Source: Mycobacterium sp. (GTDB taxonomy: Bacteria; Actinomycetota; Actinomycetes; Mycobacteriales; Mycobacteriaceae). Taken from it: 8,420 nt of DNA. Positions 1 through 4,581 of this stretch are shown piece by piece (position 1 is the first letter of the stretch; the number at the start of each line of letters is the position of its first letter). Position numbers and translations under genes: made by a program. The stretch is from assembly GCA_028706695.1 (NCBI GenBank), contig JAQTVU010000065.1, forward strand, positions 1 to 8,420. Reading direction: 5' to 3'. The notes beneath the pieces were generated by a model, which worked only from the letters and a program-made list of their open reading frames with translations, was not told the origin of the DNA and made no database searches.

Positions 1-1
1 G

Positions 2-265
2 GTAATGAAGCGGCGCGGCTCCGGGTCGCGCGCGGGAGTCCCCGCCGGCAACGAAGCCGGCAACGAAGCCGGCAACGAAGCCGGGGCCGGCAACGAAGCC
101 GGGGCCGTCGCGGAAGACTCCGACGACAAGGAAACGCGCGACGATGCGAACCGCGCCGCCGCAGCCGACCGGCCGACGCCCAGCAAACCCGCCCCGGGCG
201 CCCGGCCGGTCCGGCCCACCGGCGCCCGCCGCCCCACCGGCAAGCGCAACACCGGCCGGCGGTAG
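2..265 (+). CDS. secF: Protein-export membrane protein SecF, C-terminal tail (5' end outside window)
   Basis: The frame is open from the window edge to the TAG at 263-265, so this is the 3' end of a gene that begins upstream; the internal ATG at 5 need not be a start. Only a hydrophilic tail of 87 residues is visible. It starts basic (MKRRGSGSR), passes through a GNEA repeat and an acidic stretch (AEDSDDKE), and ends in a Pro/Arg-rich segment closing with TGKRNTGRR. No membrane segment or catalytic motif can be seen, so the name rests on position: in M. tuberculosis secF lies immediately before the Rv2585c-type lipoprotein and apt. SecF works with SecD in the membrane to drive proton-motive-force-dependent late steps of Sec export. 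The stop is 6 bases before the next start, which suggests one operon. The identification is inferred from synteny; another protein with a charged tail is possible. Confidence 0.62.
   Translation, partial: VMKRRGSGSRAGVPAGNEAGNEAGNEAGAGNEAGAVAEDSDDKETRDDANRAAAADRPTPSKPAPGARPVRPTGARRPTGKRNTGRR
47..106 (+). repeat. 12-bp tandem repeat encoding Gly-Asn-Glu-Ala in the SecF tail
   Basis: The unit GGCAACGAAGCC occurs four times, identically: 47-58, 59-70, 71-82 and 89-100. The spacer GGGGCC stands at 83-88 and again at 101-106, so the right half can also be read as two 18-bp units (71-88 and 89-106). Every unit is a multiple of three and in frame, giving GNEAGNEAGNEAGAGNEAGA. Copies identical at the third codon position suggest recent expansion by slippage. 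The segment would lie in a disordered cytoplasmic tail. Confidence 0.9.
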
Positions 266-271
266 TCGACG

Positions 272-1939
272 ATGGCCACCTGGTTACCCAGACCTAGGGG
301 CCCATGGACGACTGTCGGCGTGACCGCCCTGGCCGCGATGCTGGGGGCGGCCGGCACCGTGACCGGGTGTTCGGGCGGCGCCGCCGCACACGTCGATTAC
401 GTCGTCGACGGAGAGCTGGTCACCTACAACGCCAACACCGTGGCCGGTTTCGCGTCGGCCGGGGCGCAGGCCTTCGCCCGCACGCTGACCGGGTTCGGCT
501 ATCACGGCCCCGACGGGCAGATCGTGCCCGACCACGACTTCGGCACGGTCTCGGTGGTGGGCGGCTCACCGCTGGTGCTCGACTACCAGATCGCCGACAA
601 CGCCGTCTATTCCGATGGCAAGCCGGTGACCTGCGACGACCTCGTGCTTTCCTGGGCCGCCCAGTCCGGCCGGTTTCCCGGCTTCGACGCCGCCACGCGG
701 GCCGGCTACGCCGACATCGCCAACGTCGAATGCATGCCGGGGCAGACGAAGGCCCGGGTGACTTTCATCCCCGACCGCGGCATCGTGGACTACACCCAGC
801 TGTTCTCGGCGACGTCGATGATGCCCTCGCATGTCATCGCCGACCAGCTGAACCTCGACGTCACCGCGGCGTTGCTGAGCAACAACGAGCCGGTCGTGCA
901 ACGGATCGCGCAGGCGTGGAACACCATCTGGGATCTCAAGCCCGGCATCGACCTCAAGCGCTTCCCGTCGTCGGGGCCGTACAAGATCCAGTCCGTCCTG
1001 GACGCCGGCGCGGTCGCGCTTGTCGCGAACGACCGCTGGTGGGGGCCGAAACCGAGCACCAAACGCATCCTCGTGTGGCCACAGGGCGCGGACATCCAGG
1101 ACCGGGTGAACAGCCGCACCGTCGATGTGGTCGACGTGGCCGCCGGTTCGTCGGGGGCGCTGGCCACCCCGGACCACTACGAGCGGGCCGACTCGCCGTC
1201 CGACGGCATCGAGCAACTGATCTTCGCGCCGCGGGGACCGCTGGCACGGGCCAACGCCCGCCGCGCGTTCGCCCTGTGCACCCCGCGCGACACGATCGCG
1301 CACGATGCCGGGGTGCCGATCGTCGATTCGCGGCTGGAACCGGCCACCGAGGACGCCGCCGCGCCCGGCGCCGATGCCGCCGCGGCCAGCCGGTTCACCA
1401 AGGCCGATCCGGTCGCGGCCCGCACCGAGCTGGGAGGTGCCCCGCTGACGACACGCATCGGCTACCACGGACCGAACGCGCGGCTGGCGGTCACGGTCGG
1501 GGCCATCGCCAAATCCTGCGCGGCGGCCGGCATCGCCGTGTCCATCGTGGTCCTGGACTCCTCGGGTCCGAAGGCCCTCGGCGAGGGCAGGATCGACGTG
1601 CTGGTGGCCAGCACCGGCGGGGCCACCGGCAGCGGGTCGACCGGATCCTCGGCGCTGGACGCCTACGACCTGCACAGCGGCAACGGCAACGACCTGTCCG
1701 GCTACGCGAACCCACAGATCGACGGCATCATCGGCGCGCTGGCGTGCTCGGCGGACCCCGCCGAGCACGCCCGGCTGCTGGGCGAGAGCGCGCCGGTACT
1801 GTGGAGCGACATGCCGACTTTGCCCCTGTACCGGCAGCAACGGACGTTGCTGGTGTCCAAGAAGATGTATGCGGTCAGCAAGAATCCCACTCGCTGGGGC
1901 GCCGGCTGGAACATGGACCGATGGGCCCTGATCCGGTGA
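272..1939 (+). CDS. Lipoprotein, peptide/solute-binding protein family 5 type (Rv2585c-like)
   Basis: This encodes a 555-residue exported lipoprotein. The N-terminus has arginines at 7 and 9, a hydrophobic stretch at about residues 13-30, and the lipobox V30-T-G-C33, so Cys33 should be lipidated and the mature protein held on the outer face of the membrane. The body resembles DppA/OppA-type solute-binding proteins (SBP_bac_5): residues about 111-128 read AVYSDGKPVTCDDLVLSW, the usual N-terminal landmark, and the C-terminal LYRQQRTLL region followed by a Trp-rich end also fits. By recall it closely matches M. tuberculosis Rv2585c, of about the same length. No permease or ATPase gene adjoins it, so transport of a peptide is not shown; the ligand is unknown. 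The start ATG at 272 lies 6 bases after the secF stop and has no strong Shine-Dalgarno, which suggests coupled translation. Its stop overlaps the apt start. Confidence 0.9.
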   Translation: MATWLPRPRGPWTTVGVTALAAMLGAAGTVTGCSGGAAAHVDYVVDGELVTYNANTVAGFASAGAQAFARTLTGFGYHGPDGQIVPDHDFGTVSVVGGSPLVLDYQIADNAVYSDGKPVTCDDLVLSWAAQSGRFPGFDAATRAGYADIANVECMPGQTKARVTFIPDRGIVDYTQLFSATSMMPSHVIADQLNLDVTAALLSNNEPVVQRIAQAWNTIWDLKPGIDLKRFPSSGPYKIQSVLDAGAVALVANDRWWGPKPSTKRILVWPQGADIQDRVNSRTVDVVDVAAGSSGALATPDHYERADSPSDGIEQLIFAPRGPLARANARRAFALCTPRDTIAHDAGVPIVDSRLEPATEDAAAPGADAAAASRFTKADPVAARTELGGAPLTTRIGYHGPNARLAVTVGAIAKSCAAAGIAVSIVVLDSSGPKALGEGRIDVLVASTGGATGSGSTGSSALDAYDLHSGNGNDLSGYANPQIDGIIGALACSADPAEHARLLGESAPVLWSDMPTLPLYRQQRTLLVSKKMYAVSKNPTRWGAGWNMDRWALIR

Positions 1940-2478
1940 TGCCGGCGGGCGGAACCGCCGGGCTGGCCGAGCTCATCGCCTCGCTGGCGCGTGAGGTGGC
2001 CGACTTCCCGGAGCCCGGTGTCCAGTTCACGGACCTCACGCCGGTGTTCGCCGACGGGAAGGCGATGACGGCGATCGTCGACGCCCTGGTCGAGTTCGCC
2101 TCGGGTGCCGACTTGGTGGCCGGCATCGACGCGCGCGGGTTCCTGGTCGCGGCCGCCCTCGCCGACCGGCTGCGCACCGGCGTGCTGGCCATCCGCAAGG
2201 GCGGGAAGCTGCCGCCGCCCGTGCACGCCGAGCGGTATGACCTCGAGTACGGCACCGCCACCCTGGAAATCGCCGCCGAGGGCATCGATCTGTGCGGACG
2301 CAACGTCTTTCTGGTCGACGACGTGCTGGCCACCGGGGGCACCTTGGCTGCGGCGGTCCGCCTGCTCGAACGCGGCGGGGCCTACGTGGTCGCGGTCGCG
2401 GTGGTCGTGGAGCTCACCGCGCTGGGCGGCCGCGCGGCGGTCGCCCCGGTGCCGGTGCACAGCCTGAGCCGGGCCTAA
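1939..2478 (+). CDS. apt: Adenine phosphoribosyltransferase
   Basis: Apt converts adenine and PRPP to AMP and pyrophosphate in the cytoplasm (purine salvage). From ATG 1939 the product is 179 residues, normal for the family. Visible landmarks are the FPEPGVQFTDLTP segment near the N-terminus (hallmark F-P-x-P-G-x-x-F-x-D), D64-A-R-G-F68, the R86-K-G-G-K-L-P loop, and the PRPP-binding motif V126-D-D-V-L-A-T-G-G-T135. The ATG shares its A with the TGA of the preceding lipoprotein gene (TGATG), the classic arrangement for translational coupling. In-frame alternatives are GTG 1936 and ATG 1921, both inside the upstream gene; the M. tuberculosis protein is annotated with a longer N-terminus, so the start is not settled. 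In M. tuberculosis rel follows closely; here about 2.1 kb intervenes, so apt is now the last gene of its operon. Confidence 0.97.
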   Translation: MPAGGTAGLAELIASLAREVADFPEPGVQFTDLTPVFADGKAMTAIVDALVEFASGADLVAGIDARGFLVAAALADRLRTGVLAIRKGGKLPPPVHAERYDLEYGTATLEIAAEGIDLCGRNVFLVDDVLATGGTLAAAVRLLERGGAYVVAVAVVVELTALGGRAAVAPVPVHSLSRA

Positions 2479-2514
2479 ACCGAAGTCGGCTCCCCTGAGA
2501 GTGTCAGGAGGGCC

Positions 2515-3245
2515 AGTTACTGCTGTTTGGGCAGGCAATTGTGGCTCTGACCTGGGGTTTCGCTGGTTTTGTGGTGTGTGTTTGTGGCTACGCGGTGATG
2601 GTGAGGGGGATGGTGGCCTCGATGAGGTCAAAGGCCCGGCGTTGGGTGGGGGTGGGGTCTGCGAGTTTGTCTATCTCGATGTCTGTGTTTTGGTAGCGGA
2701 TCCGGTCACGGGTAAGGGTTTTGAGGTGTTGGAGTAGCCCGGCGAAGCTGCGTATCGGGTCGGCGTTGTTGTCTTGTTTGTGGGCGGCTTTGGTGTCAGC
2801 GCCGGTTGAGCGCCTAGCCGCTGCTACGGGATTGTCCCGAACCGGCGGGTTTTCGTCGGTGAATGTTAGTGGCGCCCAGGCCTTGCGCAGATGCCAGAGC
2901 AGGTAGCGGGCCAGCATGCAGATCAGCACGTGGGCTTTGAGGCGCTCTTGCAGCCAGTGGCGGATGGGCCGTACGTGCAGGTCGTCGGCTTTGATGCTGC
3001 GGAAGTCGCGTTCGATGTTGGCGAGGTCTTTGTAGGATTGCACCACAGCGGCAGGAGTCAGTTCGGCAGCCTCGACGTAGCACGTAGCTGCCATCAAGGG
3101 CGGCTTCAGCGTCGATGCTGTCGTGGTTGCGGGGGTAGCTCAAACCGCCGTCGGTGATGGTGGTGTGAAAATGCTTGGCCATCTTGTATTTCCCCAACAC
3201 TTTGCCCACCGCTTTGCCGATGTTAGGCGGTGCCAAGCTCGACGA
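2515..3245 (-). mobile_element. Degenerate insertion sequence remnant (IS1634/IS4-type)
   Basis: This stretch holds the 3' part of a DDE transposase reading leftward, plus about 70 bases between its stop and the apt-proximal DNA. Base composition changes visibly: 2520-2720 is rich in T and G (for example a GTGTGTGTTTGTGG run near 2574-2587), unlike the C/G-rich host genes. The 5' part of the element (higher coordinates) is missing: transposase similarity ends near 3235 and the vapC stop is at 3251. I could not find a matched pair of terminal inverted repeats or a target duplication. The boundaries given are estimates; the left end could be anywhere between about 2510 and 2560. Confidence 0.7.
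2588..3236 (-). pseudogene. Transposase, IS1634-like, 5'-truncated and frameshifted
   Basis: Two frames together make one transposase C-terminal region. The first (3236 down to about 3079) reads IGKAVGKVLGKYKMAKHFHT, then a TDGGLSYPR...AEAALDGSYVLR segment typical of IS1634-family elements. The second (about 3076 to the TAG at 2588-2590) continues with VEAAELTPAAVVQSYKDL and the catalytic-Glu helix, where Y (3034-3032), E (3013-3011) and K six residues after E fit the Y-(2)-x-(3)-E-(6)-K signature of IS4-type DDE enzymes (Leu stands where Arg is usual). It then runs through HWLQERLKAHVLICMLARYLLW to a normal C-terminus. The N-terminal half with the first catalytic Asp residues is absent, so the fragment of about 215 codons cannot be active. 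The frame break near 3073-3079 looks like a short deletion. Confidence 0.85.
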
Positions 3246-3250
3246 CGACG

Positions 3251-3667
3251 TCAGTCCCAGGGGTCGACCACTTCGACGCCCGTTCCGTCGAAGTGGCGAG
3301 CATTGCGGGTGCCCACAGTTGCGCGCCGGGATGCGGCGATGCCGGCAATCTGCACGTCACGAATCTCAACGGCGCGCCCGGCGCGTTGTTGGGTGGCGGC
3401 GATGGCGCCTGCGGCGACCGCGGCGGTCAGATCGAAGGATTGCACGCGACCGTCGAGGTCTTCGTCGAGGAGTTGAGAAAAGGCTTCGTCGAGCCGCTTG
3501 CGTCGGCGGCTTGGTGTCAAAAGTTCGATGCCAGTGCGGATCTCGAATACTGTGACCGACGTCGTCCAGATCGATTCGGTGGGCTGGTTATCGAGCCATT
3601 CCACGATGGCCGGATCGGGTGTGTCTCGCATCAGTGCGGAGAGCACATTGGTGTCGAGCACGATCAT
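3251..3667 (-). CDS. vapC: VapC/FitB-type PIN-domain ribonuclease toxin
   Basis: This is a 138-residue PIN-domain protein, normal length for VapC. It starts MIVLDTNVLS, with the first metal-binding acid at D5. The second is E42 in VTVFEIRTG and the third D104 in IRDVQIAGIAA. The ending TRNARHF...VEVVDPWD carries N122 and supplies the usual C-terminal strand. All the expected Mg-coordinating residues are present, so the enzyme looks intact. Family members cut RNA (tRNA or rRNA in the mycobacterial cases studied) and inhibit translation; this target is unknown. The resemblance is closest to the FitB-like subgroup. The start ATG overlaps the vapB stop by four bases (ATGA), so the pair is co-translated. 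The stop lies about 15 bases from the transposase remnant, so the module probably entered or survived with the mobile element. Confidence 0.93.
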   Translation of the reverse strand: MIVLDTNVLSALMRDTPDPAIVEWLDNQPTESIWTTSVTVFEIRTGIELLTPSRRRKRLDEAFSQLLDEDLDGRVQSFDLTAAVAAGAIAATQQRAGRAVEIRDVQIAGIAASRRATVGTRNARHFDGTGVEVVDPWD

Positions 3668-3915
3668 GATTGGTTGAACTGTGCCGCCTGGACGGGCTGT
3701 CCCCGCAGTTCGGGTATGTCCTCGGTCAGGCCCAGCCCTTTGAAGCGGTACGCGATACGAGACCCTAGCCGCCCAGGCGGATTATCGACGTTGCGTACTG
3801 CGTTCCGTAGGATCTCGCGCGCCTCTTCCTCGGTGCTGCGACCGTGCTGACGGGCCAGTCGCTGCAATTTGGTCTTGGTGTCGTCCTCAAGTTGACGGAT
3901 GAGAATCTGCGCCAT
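3664..3915 (-). CDS. vapB: VapB/FitA-type ribbon-helix-helix antitoxin
   Basis: This is an 83-residue antitoxin immediately upstream of vapC. Residues 2-40 (AQILIRQLEDD..., then HGRSTEEEAREILRNAV) form a FitA-like ribbon-helix-helix: a beta strand that inserts in DNA followed by two helices. Residues about 43-83, rich in Gly and Pro and with a run of basic then acidic residues, would wrap the toxin and block its active site. RHH antitoxins of this kind repress their own operon, and a perfect palindrome lies one base upstream of the ATG. The start is chosen because the strand motif begins at once and no Shine-Dalgarno is visible; a -10 box at the right distance suggests a leaderless mRNA. The stop overlaps the vapC start. 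Confidence 0.92.
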   Translation of the reverse strand: MAQILIRQLEDDTKTKLQRLARQHGRSTEEEAREILRNAVRNVDNPPGRLGSRIAYRFKGLGLTEDIPELRGQPVQAAQFNQS

Positions 3916-3916
3916 A

Positions 3917-3944
3917 ATTCGATGCTATCATGATAGCATCGAAT
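3917..3944. promoter_or_regulatory. Perfect 28-bp palindrome, probable VapB(C) operator
   Basis: Bases 3917-3930 (ATTCGATGCTATCA) are the exact reverse complement of 3931-3944, with no spacer. The palindrome ends one base before the vapB ATG (read on the minus strand) and covers the predicted -10 box. Autoregulating RHH antitoxins bind such inverted repeats as paired dimers, so this is the expected operator. It is AT-richer than its surroundings. The symmetry is seen directly; the operator role is inferred. Confidence 0.82.
3922..3927 (-). promoter_or_regulatory. Candidate -10 box (TAGCAT) for a leaderless vapBC mRNA
   Basis: On the minus strand TAGCAT occupies positions -12 to -7 relative to the A of the vapB ATG. 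It fits the mycobacterial TANNNT consensus, and transcription would begin at or next to the start codon. No Shine-Dalgarno precedes the ATG, which agrees with leaderless translation, common in mycobacteria. There is no recognisable -35 (the hexamer 17 bases upstream is CGCGCT). The box lies inside the palindrome, so antitoxin binding would exclude RNA polymerase. Confidence 0.5.
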
Positions 3945-4009
3945 AGCGCGTCGGCCTCACCTTCGTACGAGAACCTGATGGCCAGCCGATCGAGCCTGCC
4001 GATTTGAGG
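3932..4009 (-). pseudogene. Short coding-like remnant upstream of vapB, unrecognised
   Basis: Read on the minus strand, this stretch gives RLAIRFSYEGEADALFDAI (3988-3932), with G or C in most third codon positions, as in real genes of this genome. It is continuous with an open frame but has no start nearby, and it runs into the vapB operator. It resembles no family I can name with confidence; an echo of the short SYE-GEADAL pattern of DUF2283-like proteins is too weak to use. It may be a leftover of a gene disrupted when the vapBC module arrived, or chance. Confidence 0.25.
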
Positions 4010-4119
4010 TGATCTGCGATTATATGCGCCGCACCGGCGTACTATCGGGTATCTGACCAGGTGTTTTCGTGCGTGGGAGTGCGCGGCGGGGGAGTTCCAG
4101 GTCCACGGCCAGCTTTCGG

Positions 4120-4468
4120 TCGGCTTCTGCTCAGGTAGTCGGCGAGCGCCCCGAAGTAGCCGAAATCGGAGGCCTCGAACTCCGAACGTGTCGGCCGGAC
4201 CCGGGGATTGCGCCAGCCGACGCAACTGTTCGGCATTATCCTGTTCGTCGGCGGTGGGGCGCCTCGCAGCTTTCGCGTATTCTGCGCCGCCGCCGCGGCG
4301 GTGCCGGCGATGGCCGCGACGACGCCCAGCCCGGCCCGCTCACGGGTGGAGACGACGCCCAGCCCGGCCCGCTCACGGGTGGAGGCGTCGCAACAGTGGG
4401 CCAGCTGCGTGCCGAGCTTCGGCGCAAGTTGCGGCAAGTTGGTGCAGCCCCGAAGGCAGCACCTTCAG
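4120..4468 (-). pseudogene. Decayed gene resembling EspC-like (type VII secretion-associated) proteins
   Basis: No intact gene fills 3945-4572, but the minus strand carries coding-like pieces in alternating frames. They are LKVLPSGLHQLAATCAE (4468-4418); then in the next frame KLGTQLAHCC (from 4419), running through the 33-bp duplication into AAIAGTAAAAA (to about 4287); then back in the first frame AEYAKAARRP and ADEQDNAEQLRRLAQS (4285-4205); then shifted again EFEASDFGYFGALADYLS (4182-4129). These pieces keep strong G/C third positions. The order L-x-V-x-x-x-x-L-x-x-L-A-A-x-C, an Ala-rich middle and a D-x-x-x-A-x-x-L end resembles the small EspC/DUF2580-type proteins of mycobacteria. At least three frame changes are needed, so no functional protein is expected. 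The family assignment is a pattern judgement without alignment; what the last piece is I do not know. Confidence 0.38.
4318..4383. repeat. Perfect 33-bp tandem duplication (two copies)
   Basis: Bases 4318-4350 and 4351-4383 are identical: each begins GACGACGCCCAGCCC and ends GCTCACGGGTGGA. The sequence diverges at once on the right (GGCGTCGC). Thirty-three bases is eleven codons, and on the minus strand both copies read STRERAGLGVV in the frame of the decayed gene. It could be a VNTR-like locus. Two copies with no mismatch imply a recent event. Confidence 0.92.
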
Positions 4469-4511
4469 TCGGTCGGCGCCGGCCGGGTTGTCGGCTGCCG
4501 TCCGCCGAAGT

Positions 4512-4561
4512 TTGACGGGCAGGCGCTTGCCGCCTGTACCTGGCCGCTAAGGCGATATTCT
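4512..4561 (+). promoter_or_regulatory. Candidate rel promoter region
   Basis: A -35-like TTGACG stands at 4512-4517. Seventeen bases later is TGTACC (4535-4540), a weak -10. A better TANNNT match is TATTCT at 4556-4561, but it lacks a -35 and would start transcription only about 6 bases before the Shine-Dalgarno or within it. One or the other may serve rel now that the island separates it from apt. No mapped start is available, so this is only a candidate. Confidence 0.3.
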
Positions 4562-4568
4562 CGGAACC

Positions 4569-4573
4569 GGAGG
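4569..4573 (+). promoter_or_regulatory. Ribosome binding site that decides the rel start
   Basis: GGAGG at 4569-4573 lies 8 bases upstream of GTG 4582 and overlaps GTG 4573. A Shine-Dalgarno cannot serve a start it overlaps, so GTG 4582 is preferred. The resulting N-terminus (M)AEDHSTAQAVAPP matches the start recalled for M. tuberculosis Rel. Confidence 0.75.
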
Positions 4574-4581
4574 TGACCACC

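Noticed and set aside
47..106. The 12-bp repeats as a CRISPR-like array.
   Set aside because: Units are adjacent without unique spacers, and all lie in frame within coding sequence. They are a coding minisatellite.
304..2478. A 724-codon open frame spanning the lipoprotein gene and apt, which could look like a fusion protein.
   Set aside because: Its first 540 codons are the +1 frame of the lipoprotein gene, Arg/Ala/Gly-rich with no recognisable domain. Only the apt part is real, and it starts where the lipoprotein ends. High GC keeps alternative frames open.
2494..2508. A small hairpin after apt (CCTGA, 5-base loop, TCAGG) as a terminator.
   Set aside because: The stem is only five pairs and no T-run follows, so it is too weak to call.
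2510..3250. A complete insertion sequence with terminal inverted repeats.
   Set aside because: I searched by eye for a matched pair of ends around 2510-2560 and 3230-3250 and found none. The 5' part of the transposase is missing, so the right end has been lost.
4208..4576. A plus-strand frame of about 120 codons running up to rel, possibly a leader or upstream gene.
   Set aside because: Its composition (Arg, Pro, Ser and Cys-rich) is unlike a mycobacterial protein, while the minus strand shows the better third-position bias. It has no clear start signal.
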